Assembly (NCBI GenBank): GCA_023228645.1
Contig: JALOAT010000004.1
Span: 78,706-142,705 of the forward strand
Direction of reading: 5' to 3'
From: Gammaproteobacteria bacterium
GTDB lineage: Bacteria; Pseudomonadota; Gammaproteobacteria; Thiohalomonadales; Thiohalomonadaceae
DNA: 64,000 bases
Made by a program: the position numbers and the translations under genes. Numbering within the stretch: the stretch's first letter is position 1; the number at the start of each line of letters is the position of its first letter. The notes under the pieces were generated by a model, which had not been told where the DNA came from, made no database searches, and saw only the letters and a program-made list of their open reading frames with translations. Below, piece after piece: positions 46,551-56,450 of this stretch.

Positions 46551-46862
46551 ATGTCGTTGAATTGCACGAAAACTTCGCAAGGTCGTTTCGCACTCAGTGG
46601 TGAACTCGACATCTATAACGCCAACGAGGCGAAAGCCGCCATGCGCGACATCGTCAGCGATCGTGATGCCGAGGTGGATCTTTCGCAGATCACCGAGATC
46701 GACTTCGTCGGCATTCAGGTGCTGCTCGCAGCGAAGCATGAGGCCGAGAGTAACAACGGCGCGCTGCACCTGAGCGAGCCCAGTCCGGTGGTGAAGGATG
46801 CCCTGGAGCTGCTGGGTGTGGAACCGGCAGTGGCGACGCCGCAGGAGGCGGGTGAGTCATGA
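46551..46862 (+). CDS. STAS-domain protein (anti-sigma-factor antagonist-like)
   Basis: A 103-residue STAS domain (FALSGELDIYNANEAKAAMR, EVDLSQITEIDFVGIQVLLA). The usual phosphorylatable Ser/Thr before the conserved Gly appears as EIDFVGIQVL, with Phe-Val at that position, so phosphorylation control is doubtful. STAS genes between cheY and cheA occur in several alternative chemosensory clusters. It overlaps cheA by 4 bp. Confidence 0.85.
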   Translation: MSLNCTKTSQGRFALSGELDIYNANEAKAAMRDIVSDRDAEVDLSQITEIDFVGIQVLLAAKHEAESNNGALHLSEPSPVVKDALELLGVEPAVATPQEAGES

Positions 46863-48916
46863 ACCTGGACGAGGCGCGCAAGACGTATTTTCTCGAGGCG
46901 GATGAGCTCCTTGGGGAAATGGAACACGGGCTCCTGGACCTTGAGCAACAGGAGGACCCGAGAGAACAGATCAACAGCCTGTTTCGAGGCGCGCACACCA
47001 TCAAGGGCAACAGCGGCGTGTTCGGATTCGAACACGTGGGCCGCTTCACGCACCGCGTGGAAAGCGTGCTGGATGCCTTGCGCAACGGCCATTTGCAGGT
47101 CACCAGCGCGCTGGTGGGCGAATTGTTGCGCGCCCGGGACCACATGGCGGAACTGGTTGCGCTTGCCGCGGAGGGGCGCGATCCGGATGCGGACACGCTG
47201 GCCCGGGGTGAGGCGATCACTGCACAGCTCGAAGGGTTGGCAGGGCACAGCCCGTCTGCGGTCGCAACCGCAGCGCATGTGGAAGTCGATACCGGGAGTG
47301 AACGGCGCTGGCATATCGAGTGGAACATCGGTCCGGACATGCTCGGACATGGCCTGGACCCGCTCTCTCTGCTGCGTTACCTGCGCAGCAACGGCCGTAT
47401 CGAAGCGCCGCAGCTTATTGGCTCTTTTCCGGCGCTCTCGGAGTTCAATCCCGAAAAGTGCTACCAGTCAATTCGCTTCGATTATGTCACCAGCCTTAGC
47501 GCGGAGGCGGTCCGAGAAGCCTTCGAATTCTTCCTCGATGAATCGGAACTGGTCATCAGCCCCGACGAGGCGGTGGCGGGCAGTGCGGTTGCGGAAGGGG
47601 AGGCGATGACCGAGGCCGCGCTCAAGTCTGCGATGATGGAAATCGCGACCGAGGGCGTAGTCGAGCGCAGTGGGGTCGAACGCGGGACAATCGAGGCGCC
47701 CAAGGATAAGCCGCGCGCCCGCCTCAGTCCGGCCACGGCCATTCGCGTGGATGCGGCGAAGCTGGATCAGCTCATCAACCTGGTGGGTGAACTGGTGATC
47801 GCCGGCGCCACCAGCCATTTGCTTGCGACGCAGCTCGGCAACGAGCAGCTCATCGAGGCCAACTCGGCCATGACGCGGCTGGTGGAGGATATCCGCGATT
47901 CCGCCCTGAATCTGCGCATGGTGCAGATCGCCGAGACCTTTGCCCGCTTTCAGCGTGTGGTGCGCGATACCAGCCAGGAGCTCGGCAAGGAGATCGACCT
48001 GAGTATCTCGGGCGGTGAAACGGAGCTCGACAAGACCGTGGTCGAGAAGATCGGCGACCCGTTGATGCATCTGGTGCGCAATGCCATGGACCACGGCATT
48101 GAGTCGCCGGACAAGCGGCAGGCCGCGGGCAAGCCGCGCAAAGGCACCGTATCCCTGAATGCTTTCCATGACTCGGGCAGCATCGTCATCCAGGTGGCGG
48201 ACGATGGCGGCGGCATAGATCCGGACACATTGCTGGCCAAGGCTCGCGATGCGGGCGTCGTCGGGCCGACTCAGACGCCTAGCCATCAGGAGATCCTTCG
48301 TCTGGCCTTCGAGCCGGGCCTCAGCACGGCCAACAAGGTAACCAATCTCTCGGGGCGCGGTGTGGGTTTGGATGTGGTCAAGCGCAACATCGAGGCCCTG
48401 CGCGGCACAGTGGATGTGGAGTCGGAGAAAGGCAATGGGACACGGGTCTCTATTCGCCTGCCGCTGACCCTCGCAATCATTGACGGTTTCCGTGTCGGCG
48501 TAGCGAACAGTTCGTACGTCATTCCGCTGGATACCGTCATCGAATGCATCGAAATCGAGGAGCGCAACGAGGCCAAGCGGGGGCAGGCGCACTACATCAA
48601 CCTGCGCGGCGAAGTACTCCCATTCCTGCGCCTTCGTGAACTGTTCCAGGAAGCCGAATCCTCCAGGGAACGGCGCGAGAACATTGTGGTGGTGTCTTAT
48701 GCCGGACAGAAGGCTGGTCTTGTGGTGGACGAACTGCTTGGCGAATACCAGACCGTGATAAAGCCGTTGGGTCGGCTGTTTCGGGGCGTGCACGGCCTTA
48801 GTGGAGCGACGATTCTCGGCAGTGGGGATGTGGCTGTCATCCTCGATGTACCGCAGCTCATCCAGACGGCGACCCAGGCCGCAGCGAACAGCCAACGCCA
48901 CGTCGTGGCCATGTAA
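46859..48916 (+). CDS. cheA: Chemotaxis histidine kinase CheA
   Basis: A 685-residue kinase. The Hpt domain has phospho-His46 in [19 protein letters not shown]. An unusual middle domain (about 140-225) with [19 protein letters not shown] replaces the classic P2. It is followed by dimerisation ([19 protein letters not shown]), an HATPase ([37 protein letters not shown]) and a CheW-like C-terminus ([12 protein letters not shown]). It overlaps the STAS gene by 4 bp and precedes an MCP. Confidence 0.95.
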   Translation: MNLDEARKTYFLEADELLGEMEHGLLDLEQQEDPREQINSLFRGAHTIKGNSGVFGFEHVGRFTHRVESVLDALRNGHLQVTSALVGELLRARDHMAELVALAAEGRDPDADTLARGEAITAQLEGLAGHSPSAVATAAHVEVDTGSERRWHIEWNIGPDMLGHGLDPLSLLRYLRSNGRIEAPQLIGSFPALSEFNPEKCYQSIRFDYVTSLSAEAVREAFEFFLDESELVISPDEAVAGSAVAEGEAMTEAALKSAMMEIATEGVVERSGVERGTIEAPKDKPRARLSPATAIRVDAAKLDQLINLVGELVIAGATSHLLATQLGNEQLIEANSAMTRLVEDIRDSALNLRMVQIAETFARFQRVVRDTSQELGKEIDLSISGGETELDKTVVEKIGDPLMHLVRNAMDHGIESPDKRQAAGKPRKGTVSLNAFHDSGSIVIQVADDGGGIDPDTLLAKARDAGVVGPTQTPSHQEILRLAFEPGLSTANKVTNLSGRGVGLDVVKRNIEALRGTVDVESEKGNGTRVSIRLPLTLAIIDGFRVGVANSSYVIPLDTVIECIEIEERNEAKRGQAHYINLRGEVLPFLRLRELFQEAESSRERRENIVVVSYAGQKAGLVVDELLGEYQTVIKPLGRLFRGVHGLSGATILGSGDVAVILDVPQLIQTATQAAANSQRHVVAM

Positions 48917-48936
48917 TCGAAAGCGAGGAGATGAAG

Positions 48937-50559
48937 ATGTTCAGTCATATGCGAATTGGAATGAGGCTTGGCCTTGGTTTTGGTCTGCTTACGGTGATGC
49001 TGGCGGTGGTGGCCGTCATTGGCGTGCTGCGGATGGCCGATTTGAATCATGAGATCGAAGTGCTCGCCAACGACCGGTATCCGAAGACGGTATGGGCGAA
49101 CACTATGATCGACAACATGAATGTGGCGGCACGTGCCGTGCGCAATGCGGTGTTGCTGGAGGATCCTGCACAGACGAAGCAGGAACTCGATCGCATAGTC
49201 GCGTCGCGAGGCGTCGTTGACGAACAAGTCAAGAAGCTCCAGGAGACGATTCGGTCCGATGAGGGAAAGCGGCTGTTGGATGCGCTGGCTGTATCGCGTG
49301 CGGCGTACGTAGGCGATCAGGATAAGATGATCGAACTGATCTCTTCAGGGCGCAAAGCAGAAGCCATCATGCTCCTCATGGGTGGCATGCGAGCCACACA
49401 GGCCGCGTTCATCGGCAACATCGAAAAAGTCATCGAGTTCCAGGGCGGGCTGATGGAGGCGTCCGCAAAGGGTGCAGAACAGAACTATTTCGCAGCGCGG
49501 ACCCTGATGATTACCATCGGCGTCGTGGCTGTCGTGTTCGCCAGTGGCATTGCCTTCTGGATGACCCGAAGCATCACCCGTCCCCTCAACGACGCGGTAC
49601 ACGTGGCCGAGCAGATCGCCAGCGGAAATCTCGATATCCATGTGGAAAGCAAATCGCGCGATGAGACGGGGCAGCTGTTGCAAGCCATGGCGCAAATGGT
49701 CGGTAAACTGTCGCAGATTATCGGCGAGATCAACAGCGCCACGGAAGCCCTCTCCAGTGCTTCCGAGGAAGTGGCGGCCACTGCGCAGTCCCTGAGTCAG
49801 GGCGCCACGGAGCAGGCGGCGAGCGTGGAAGAGACCAGCGCGTCCCTTGAACAGATGGGCGCCTCGGTGAAGCAGAACGCGGAAAACGCCAAGGTCACCG
49901 ACTCCATCGCCACCACCTCGGCGCAGCAGGGCAACGAAGGCGGCAAGGCGGTGCAGGAAACCGTCGATGCCATGAAACAGATCGCCGACAAGATCGGCAT
50001 CATCGAAGACATCGCCTACAAGACCAACCTGCTGGCGCTCAATGCGGCCATCGAGGCGGCGCGCGCCGGTGAGCACGGCAAGGGCTTCGCGGTAGTGGCC
50101 GACGAAGTGCGCAAACTGGCCGAACGCAGCCAGGTGTCTGCCCAGGAGATCTCGGGGCTGGCGGGCGACAGCGTCAAGATCGCCGAGCGCGCCGGCAAGC
50201 TGCTGGAAGAGATTGTGCCCAACATCAAGAAAACCGCGGAACTGGTCCAGGAGATCACCGCCGCCTCGGAGGAGCAGGCGACCGGCGTGGCGCAGGTAAA
50301 CACGGCCGTCTCCCAGCTCGACAAAGTATCGCAGCAGAGCGCGTCCAGTTCCGAGGAGCTGGCGTCCACGGCCGAGGAAATGAGCTCCCAAGCGCAGCAA
50401 CTGGCCGCCACCGTGTCGTTCTTCAAGCTGGCTGAAGGTAATGGTCCGGCACTTGTGAAGAAGCCCTCCAAAGCGCGCAAGCCTGCTGAGGCGACCGGCA
50501 GTCAACACGACGAGCACGCGGTCGGTGACTTCGAGCGGTTCGGGCTGGAGGGCGCGTGA
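48937..50559 (+). CDS. Methyl-accepting chemotaxis protein with four-helix-bundle sensor
   Basis: A 540-residue receptor. TM1 is at about 10-32, the periplasmic four-helix-bundle region ([20 protein letters not shown]) follows, TM2 is near 190-210 ([20 protein letters not shown]), and HAMP and the signalling domain with [20 protein letters not shown] complete it. The ATG at 48937 lies six bases after GAGGAG; the ATG at 48931 touches it. A GASEEEQ-type CheR-tethering pentapeptide is not seen at the C-terminus. Confidence 0.94.
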   Translation: MFSHMRIGMRLGLGFGLLTVMLAVVAVIGVLRMADLNHEIEVLANDRYPKTVWANTMIDNMNVAARAVRNAVLLEDPAQTKQELDRIVASRGVVDEQVKKLQETIRSDEGKRLLDALAVSRAAYVGDQDKMIELISSGRKAEAIMLLMGGMRATQAAFIGNIEKVIEFQGGLMEASAKGAEQNYFAARTLMITIGVVAVVFASGIAFWMTRSITRPLNDAVHVAEQIASGNLDIHVESKSRDETGQLLQAMAQMVGKLSQIIGEINSATEALSSASEEVAATAQSLSQGATEQAASVEETSASLEQMGASVKQNAENAKVTDSIATTSAQQGNEGGKAVQETVDAMKQIADKIGIIEDIAYKTNLLALNAAIEAARAGEHGKGFAVVADEVRKLAERSQVSAQEISGLAGDSVKIAERAGKLLEEIVPNIKKTAELVQEITAASEEQATGVAQVNTAVSQLDKVSQQSASSSEELASTAEEMSSQAQQLAATVSFFKLAEGNGPALVKKPSKARKPAEATGSQHDEHAVGDFERFGLEGA

Positions 50560-51125
50560 TGGCAGGCGGGACGGCGGTGACTGCCCCGTCCAGCACGGGG
50601 GTGACAGGCTCGGTGGGGCAGACGGACAAATACCTCACAGTGAGCCTCGGCGAGGCGCGATTCGGCATACCCGTGTCGCGCGTCAAGGAGATTATCGAAT
50701 GCGACGCCATTACACCGCTGCCGATGGCCCCGGCGGCGGTCCGGGGTACCATCAACCTGCGCGGACGGGTCGTCCCGGTGGTGGACCTGGCGGTGCGCTT
50801 TGGCCTTCCGTCCATGACCATCGGCCGGAGGACCTGCATCGTGATTGCGGAAGTGGATCACGGCGACAAGACCCGGGCCTTTGATTTCGGGCTGTTGATT
50901 GATGCCGTCAATGAGGTCGTCGATCTCGCGCCGGGCGATATCGAACGTGCACCCACCATGAACGGTTCGATTCGCACGGACTTCGCACTGGGCATGGGCA
51001 AGGTGCGGGGCGCCTTTGTGCTGTTGCTGAAGATCGAAGCGCTGGTGGCGGTGGCCGAGATCGAAAGCCTGACGTCTTCCCTGCCTCTGCCACTCCTGGA
51101 TAGTGGAGGAACACCCCATGGATGA
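50559..51125 (+). CDS. cheW: CheW coupling protein 1
   Basis: A 188-residue CheW-domain protein that bridges receptors and CheA. After a 25-residue linker come YLTVSLGEARFGIPVSRVKE, VRGTINLRGRVVPVVDLAVR and FDFGLLIDAVNEVVDL. The ATG overlaps the MCP stop (TGATG), with GGAGGG six bases upstream. A second, diverged CheW follows immediately, overlapping by 8 bp. Confidence 0.93.
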   Translation: MAGGTAVTAPSSTGVTGSVGQTDKYLTVSLGEARFGIPVSRVKEIIECDAITPLPMAPAAVRGTINLRGRVVPVVDLAVRFGLPSMTIGRRTCIVIAEVDHGDKTRAFDFGLLIDAVNEVVDLAPGDIERAPTMNGSIRTDFALGMGKVRGAFVLLLKIEALVAVAEIESLTSSLPLPLLDSGGTPHG

Positions 51126-51627
51126 ACTGACAACTCTCTCGAACGTCGGTGGCAGCGTCGAGTTCGTCGGCGGCAAGGTCCTCACCTTCACCGTCGCGAA
51201 CGAGACCTATGCCATCGGCATTCAGGACGTCAAGGAAATCATCGAATACGGTGGTGTCACCCGCGTGCCCATGGTGAATGCGCAGGTCAACGGGGTATTG
51301 AACCTGCGTGGGCGCATCGTCCCGGTCATCGATCTGGCGGAACGTTTGCAATTGCCCGGCGAGGCCGCGGGAAAGCGTTCCTGCGTGGTCGTGCTTGATG
51401 TAAAGCACGGAGACGAGGTGGTTGAACTGGGCCTGATGGTCAATGCCGTCAATCAGGTCATCACCGTGGAGGCGAATGATTTGCAGCAGGCACCGAGCTT
51501 CGGAGCCCGTATCCGGGACGATTTCATTCTGTCCATGGCGCGAGTGGACGGGGAGTTCGTGATCATCCTCGACCATCCGGCGGTGCTGTCCATCGACGAG
51601 ATGGCCGAGGCCGTGCCATGTATCTAA
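51118..51627 (+). CDS. cheW: CheW coupling protein 2
   Basis: A 169-residue CheW paralogue (LTFTVANETYAIGIQDVKEI, VNGVLNLRGRIVPVIDLAER, ELGLMVNAVNQVITVEANDL). The start at 51118 has GGAGGA upstream. Two CheW proteins in one operon suggest separate coupling to the two receptors, or ring interfaces built from both (inference). It overlaps cheR by 10 bp. Confidence 0.93.
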   Translation: MDELTTLSNVGGSVEFVGGKVLTFTVANETYAIGIQDVKEIIEYGGVTRVPMVNAQVNGVLNLRGRIVPVIDLAERLQLPGEAAGKRSCVVVLDVKHGDEVVELGLMVNAVNQVITVEANDLQQAPSFGARIRDDFILSMARVDGEFVIILDHPAVLSIDEMAEAVPCI

Positions 51628-52460
51628 TCACGCAGAAGAAACCCGCGCCGAATCCGGCGTGGGTTCCTCCCCCGCTGCACGAGAAAGAGTTCGGGCGGTT
51701 GCGCGGCCTGCTGTTCCAGTGGGCCGGCATCAGCATGAACGACTCCAAGAAGGCGCTGGTCAGCTCACGCCTGGAAACGCGCCTGCGGCAACTGGAGATG
51801 CGGAGCTTTAGTGATTACTGCCAGCGGGTCGAGGAGAACGACGACGAGCGGCAGATCATGGTGGATCTGTTGACCACCAACGAAACGCACTTCTTCAGGG
51901 AGCCGCGCCATTTCGAGTATCTCTCGGCTCACATCCTGCCCACATTGCCGCGGTCCGGAAACATCAAGGTATGGAGCGCCGCCTGCTCGACCGGCGAGGA
52001 GGTGTACAGCCTCGCCATGACCTTGTCTGAACACACGGGCCACGAAAACTGGAAGGTCCATGGATCCGACATCAGCCGTCGCGTGCTGGACGTGGCGAAC
52101 AAGGCGGTCTACCCCATGGCGTCTGCAAGCGAGATTCCCCATCGCTATCTATCGCGCTTTTGCCTGAAGGGTGTGCGCAGCCAGCAGGGCTCTTTCACCA
52201 TTGAGCAGAACCTCAAGCGCAAGACGGAATTCTTCCACATCAACCTCAATGGCAGCTGGCCGGAGCTTGACAAGTATCACGTGATATTTCTGAGAAACGT
52301 CATGATCTATTTCGATACCGAGACACGGCGCAAACTCGTCGCACGACTGCGCAATCAATTGCTGCCTGGTGGCTACCTCATCGTCGGTCATGCCGAAAGC
52401 ATGACCGTGCTGGATGGCGGGTTCTCATGCATACGTCCCTCTATCTACCAATTGCGGTGA
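51618..52460 (+). CDS. cheR: Chemoreceptor methyltransferase CheR
   Basis: An SAM-dependent methyltransferase of 280 residues that methylates receptor glutamates. An all-alpha N-domain is followed by TTNETHFFREPRHFEYL and the SAM-binding motif VWSAACSTGEEVYSLAMTL. The beta-subdomain contains KYHVIFLRNVMIYFD and GYLIVGHAESM. It starts inside the end of cheW2 and is followed by cheB after 6 bp. Confidence 0.95.
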   Translation: MYLITQKKPAPNPAWVPPPLHEKEFGRLRGLLFQWAGISMNDSKKALVSSRLETRLRQLEMRSFSDYCQRVEENDDERQIMVDLLTTNETHFFREPRHFEYLSAHILPTLPRSGNIKVWSAACSTGEEVYSLAMTLSEHTGHENWKVHGSDISRRVLDVANKAVYPMASASEIPHRYLSRFCLKGVRSQQGSFTIEQNLKRKTEFFHINLNGSWPELDKYHVIFLRNVMIYFDTETRRKLVARLRNQLLPGGYLIVGHAESMTVLDGGFSCIRPSIYQLR

Positions 52461-52466
52461 GGTGCC

Positions 52467-53546
52467 ATGACCAGACGATGCACCTCCGTGCTGGTGGTGG
52501 ACGATTCCGCCGTCATTCGGCGGGTACTGACGGAAGTGCTCTCTGCGGACCCGGACATCGAGGTGATGGGTGCGGCATCCGATCCGATCTTCGCCATGAA
52601 TCACATGCAGCGGCGATGGCCCGATGTACTCATCCTGGATGTGGAAATGCCCCGCATGGACGGGATCACCTTTCTGCGCAAGATCATGGCCGAGCGGCCG
52701 ACGCCGGTGATTATTTGTTCGTCGCTGACCGAGCAGGGTGCAGAAACCACCATGGAGGCGATGAGCGCCGGCGCTGTGGAGATCGTCACCAAGCCCAAGC
52801 TGGGCGTGAAGGATTTCCTCGAAACCGAGGGCGTGAATCTGGCGCGGCTGGTCAAATCGGCGGCGCGCATCCGTACCGAGCGGCTTGCCTCTCGTGTGGT
52901 GGCGCGGCGGGCGCCGGCGGCGGGGCCGGCGATGGCGATGGCGGAAACCACCGATCGGGTGGTCGCCATCGGTACCTCCACAGGAGGCACTCAGGCCTTG
53001 GAGGTGGTGTTGTCGGCGTTGCCCGCTGTCGTACCCGGGATCGTCGTCGTCCAGCATATGCCGGAAAAATTCACCACCGCCTTCGCGCGACGGCTCGACA
53101 GCCTGTGCAACATCGAAGTGCGCGAGGCAAAGGACCGTGACCGGATCATTCCCGGTGTGGCCTACATCGCCCCCGGGGGGCGCCACATGCTCATGCGGCG
53201 CAGCGGCGCCCAATATTACGTGGAAGTGCGCGACGGGCCTGTGGTTAACCATCACCGGCCGTCGGTGGACGTGTTGTTTCATTCGGTGGCCAAGGCGGCG
53301 GGGGCCAATGCACTCGGGGTGATCATGACGGGAATGGGTGACGACGGTGCGGAGGGCATCCGGCAGATGCGGGCGGCGGGTGCGCACACCGTGGCGCAGA
53401 ACGAGGAGACGTGTGTGGTGTTCGGCATGCCTAAAGAGGCCATCAAGCGCGGCGGCATCGATGCGGTAATGCCCCTCGATGGCATCGCACAGGAGATCGT
53501 CCGGTTCGGCGCTGGTGCAGCTGCAAAGGCGGTCGTCAATGGCTAG
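52467..53546 (+). CDS. cheB: Chemoreceptor methylesterase CheB
   Basis: A response regulator and protein-glutamate methylesterase of 359 residues. The receiver has Asp58 ([16 protein letters not shown]). The esterase domain carries the catalytic triad Ser ([13 protein letters not shown]), His ([14 protein letters not shown]) and Asp ([15 protein letters not shown]). It is part of cheR-cheB and overlaps the next gene by 8 bp. No cheD is present in the operon. Confidence 0.95.
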   Translation: MTRRCTSVLVVDDSAVIRRVLTEVLSADPDIEVMGAASDPIFAMNHMQRRWPDVLILDVEMPRMDGITFLRKIMAERPTPVIICSSLTEQGAETTMEAMSAGAVEIVTKPKLGVKDFLETEGVNLARLVKSAARIRTERLASRVVARRAPAAGPAMAMAETTDRVVAIGTSTGGTQALEVVLSALPAVVPGIVVVQHMPEKFTTAFARRLDSLCNIEVREAKDRDRIIPGVAYIAPGGRHMLMRRSGAQYYVEVRDGPVVNHHRPSVDVLFHSVAKAAGANALGVIMTGMGDDGAEGIRQMRAAGAHTVAQNEETCVVFGMPKEAIKRGGIDAVMPLDGIAQEIVRFGAGAAAKAVVNG

Positions 53547-54159
53547 GCCCGCGCTGCTGCTGGTGGAGGATGACCTGTCGACGCGCCAGTCGCTGGTGCG
53601 CATGACACACGCGCGCGGTTACCCGGTGCGGCTGGCCCATTCACCCACTGAGGCGCTCGGGATGCTCGATGACGTCGCGGTGGTGGTGGCGGATTTTCGT
53701 ATGGCCGGCATGACCGGGGTGGAGTTCCTGCGCTGTGTGCGGGCGAAGCGGCCGCTCGCGGCCCGCTACCTGCTGTCGCGAGCGCTTGGTATTGCCAACG
53801 TACGTCGCGCCGTGTCGGACGGCACTGCCATGGCGGCCTTTTCCCAGCCCTGGCACGCGGGACTGCTGTTGTTCGCCATCCGCAAGGGCTTTGAATGCTA
53901 CTGCAAGCATCGCGCGGTGGAACGCACGAGCGGAGCGGAGGCGGCAGATTACGCATCCCTGCCAATGGTGCATGCAGCTGCCGCGGGTGGGCCCATCAGT
54001 TTCCGGGGGCAGGCACGTACAGGGGCTGCGGCCCAAGGAGGCAATCATGCTGACGGAACTGAGAATTGGGGCGAGGTTGACGTCAGTTTTCGGCGTCGTG
54101 ACGATTCGGAATGTTTTGCCAGGGGGACGGACTTCGCCGGCTTGATTGAACCTGTGTAG
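53539..54159 (+). CDS. Response-regulator receiver protein with non-canonical Lys site and odd tail
   Basis: A 206-residue protein. The receiver covers residues 1-125, with Asp52 ([17 protein letters not shown]) and acidic residues in [12 protein letters not shown]. The conserved Lys-Pro-Trp appears as SQPWHAG, so Lys is replaced by Gln. The last 60 residues are low complexity and run over an SD (AAGGAGG) and start of a chemoreceptor remnant in another frame. The original protein may therefore have ended earlier and been extended by a frame change (inference). Confidence 0.75.
   Translation: MARPALLLVEDDLSTRQSLVRMTHARGYPVRLAHSPTEALGMLDDVAVVVADFRMAGMTGVEFLRCVRAKRPLAARYLLSRALGIANVRRAVSDGTAMAAFSQPWHAGLLLFAIRKGFECYCKHRAVERTSGAEAADYASLPMVHAAAAGGPISFRGQARTGAAAQGGNHADGTENWGEVDVSFRRRDDSECFARGTDFAGLIEPV
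54047..54145 (+). pseudogene. Truncated chemoreceptor N-terminus
   Basis: An ATG at 54047 with AAGGAGG seven bases upstream begins [19 protein letters not shown], the typical opening of an MCP (compare MKIGTRL and MRIGMRL in the other two receptors), then meets a stop after 32 codons. No receptor sequence continues in any frame. It seems to be a deletion remnant of an MCP that once followed the receiver gene. Confidence 0.55.
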
Positions 54160-54897
54160 CGCTGGGTGGCCGGGGGAATTGGGCGTCGCTTCGCAACGGC
54201 ACATGGACGCCACGGGCTTGGCCGGGCTGTGCACCGATTCGGGTGCCTAACAGCTGTTCGCACCCTGAAACATATGCCATCTCGCAACGAGGCGAAGATC
54301 GCAAAGGAGAGGCCGAGCGAGAGTAGCGGAAAATCGTGCGTCTGTTCCAGCCATTGGCATCTTCGTGTCGTAGCGAGAGTCAATCCAGGTGTGGCGTGGC
54401 TCGGAACAGTTATTTGGGCGCTCTATCGGGAATTGCAGGCACGGTCGCTGTGCCCGCGATGGGAGGCAACTATGCCGGAAAACTCACACCCGTTTCGAAC
54501 ACGGCCGGTGTGGAAATGCGCAACTCTGTCCCATGATCGGACAGCAGGGGCGACCGTCCGTGGCAGTTTGATTCTGACGCCCGTGGCCCGTGCATACCTG
54601 TGCCCCGGGTGGCGTATCCGACACCATCGGGAACCGCTCCAGTGCCCCGCACCCTGAGAGACACGGGCACGGCCGGATGTGATTGGCCCCCCGCAACGGG
54701 CGTCTGCGCCCCTTCGGTGCGGTCGGTGCAGAGGTGCGGACGTGACGTGAACAACGTGTGGATTGCCGACGACATCGATGTCCGGGCGTTCCGGTATCGC
54801 GTGTCCCAGAAACGTGGGAGCTCCGTTGTATCGGCTGCGTGCGAAGTGCGGCCGTGTGAAGCAATTCGGCTATCGGTCGGGAGGGATCGTGATCGTG
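54160..54897 (+). other. 738-bp apparently degenerate region before the CZB receptor
   Basis: No frame here has a recognisable domain or convincing codon use; all have short, arginine- and proline-rich translations. A stretch ending at 54536 reads NSYLGALSGIAGTVAVPAMG, then a stop, and could be a fragment of a lost gene. Together with the MCP remnant just upstream, it looks like debris from a rearrangement inside the chemosensory locus. Confidence 0.45.
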
Positions 54898-56433
54898 ATG
54901 AAGAACATGAAGATCGGAACACGCCTCGGTAGCGGCATAGCGCTCATTCTGCTTCCGTTGATTGTCGCCTGTATCGTAGCGCTCATCCTGTTTCAGGGAG
55001 TGATTGTGGCCAATCAGGAAGCGCGCGAGAAAATGGAGCAGGCGATTTTCCAGGTTAAAAAGGAAGTGGACCACCTGGACTGGACGAACCAGCTCAGTAA
55101 CAGCTTTTTACTTGGCCGGGAGTTCACTGGACAGCTGGACTGGACGCGCTGCGACTTCGGGCAGTGGTATTACGCCTTCCGCGACAGCGGGGCGTACGCG
55201 CACGCGAGCCGGGAATTTCGCGAGGTCTTCGATGCGGTGGAGGACGAGCATCGCGCCTTGCATGCCTCGGCGCAGCGTATCGTCGCGTTGGTCCGGGAGG
55301 GCGCAAGTCAGCGCGCCATGGCCGTCTACCATGACGAGACCCTGCGTCTGCTCGCCCAGCTGCGCAGCCGCTTGGGGGCGCTTGATGCGGCGCTGACCCA
55401 CGAGCGCGACGCCGCCGTGGCGAACGCGGACCGCCTCGCCGGAACGGCTCGCCTGCTGGTGGCGGCCGCCCTGGTGATTGCGTGTCTCATCGCCGTACCG
55501 CTTGCCTATGTGCTGACCCGCAGCGTTACGCGCCCGCTCGGTCACGCGGTGGATGTCGCCAATCGGTTGGCCCAGGGTGATCTGTCCGTACGTGTGGCGG
55601 CCGGGTCCGGCGACGAGACCGGTCAGCTTCTGCTCGCGCTGCGGCGCATGCTGCAATCGCTGTCCGCGGCGGTCAGCGAGGTGAACAGCGTCGCCTGCGC
55701 CTTGTCGAGCACCTCGGCCCAGGTGAACGGAACGGCGCAGTCGCTCAGCGCTGGGGCGAGCGAACTCGCCGCCAGCGTGGAGCAAACCGGCACGTCGCTG
55801 GCGAGCATGACCGCCAGGGTCCAGCAAAACACCGATGACGCGAGGGCGACGGATGCCATCGCGGCAGCGGCGGCTTCACAGGCTTCCGATGGCGGGCGTG
55901 CCGTGCAGGCGACCGTGCTCGCCATGCGCAGCATTACGGATAAGATCTCGCTGGTCGAGGACATCGCCTACAAGACCAATCTGCTGGCGTTGAATGCCGC
56001 CATCGAGGCCGCGCGCGCCGGCGAACACGGCAAGGGATTCGCTGTCGTGGCGGACGAGGTGCGCGCGTTAGCCGCGCGAAGTCAGACCGCGGCGCAGGAA
56101 ATCCGGCAACGGGCCGGGGAGAGCGTGCAGGTGGCCGAACAGGCGGCGCGTCTTCTGGACGAGGTGGTGCCCGGCATCCGGCACACGGCGGAGTTGGTGC
56201 AGAAGATTGTCGAGTCCTCCAACGAACAAACCGGCGAGATTGGCCAGATCACCAGCACGGCGCGGCAACTGGACGATGTCTCGCAACAGACCGCCAGTGC
56301 GTCGGAGCAGCTCGCGGCATCAGCAGAAGGTGTGAATGTGCAGGCGCAGGAACTGACGCAGGCGATGGCCTTCTTCAAGCTGTCTCGCGAACAGCTTGGC
56401 AAACCCCGTGACGCCCGTGGACTTGTGGTATAA
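54898..56433 (+). CDS. Methyl-accepting chemotaxis protein with periplasmic CZB domain
   Basis: A 511-residue receptor. TM1 is at 14-36 and TM2 near 185-208 ([20 protein letters not shown]). The periplasmic part is a CZB domain with the full ligand set: His59 ([10 protein letters not shown]), Cys85 ([13 protein letters not shown]), and His118 and His122 ([11 protein letters not shown]). HAMP and the signalling domain ([20 protein letters not shown]) follow. The start is uncertain: ATG 54898, or GTG 54889 or 54895 nearer to GGGAGG. The likely stimulus is zinc or oxidants such as hypochlorite, as for other CZB receptors (inference). Confidence 0.92.
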   Translation: MKNMKIGTRLGSGIALILLPLIVACIVALILFQGVIVANQEAREKMEQAIFQVKKEVDHLDWTNQLSNSFLLGREFTGQLDWTRCDFGQWYYAFRDSGAYAHASREFREVFDAVEDEHRALHASAQRIVALVREGASQRAMAVYHDETLRLLAQLRSRLGALDAALTHERDAAVANADRLAGTARLLVAAALVIACLIAVPLAYVLTRSVTRPLGHAVDVANRLAQGDLSVRVAAGSGDETGQLLLALRRMLQSLSAAVSEVNSVACALSSTSAQVNGTAQSLSAGASELAASVEQTGTSLASMTARVQQNTDDARATDAIAAAAASQASDGGRAVQATVLAMRSITDKISLVEDIAYKTNLLALNAAIEAARAGEHGKGFAVVADEVRALAARSQTAAQEIRQRAGESVQVAEQAARLLDEVVPGIRHTAELVQKIVESSNEQTGEIGQITSTARQLDDVSQQTASASEQLAASAEGVNVQAQELTQAMAFFKLSREQLGKPRDARGLVV

Positions 56434-56450
56434 CCGGGTCACAACAATCA

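Noticed and set aside
47468..48901. 477-codon minus-strand frame opposite cheA
   Set aside because: It is antisense to the CheA kinase core, with no domain and no ribosome binding site.
54166..54657. 163-codon frame before the CZB receptor
   Set aside because: Its composition is mixed, Cys/Arg/Pro-rich and unlike its neighbours, and no domain is visible; I treat it as part of a degenerate stretch.
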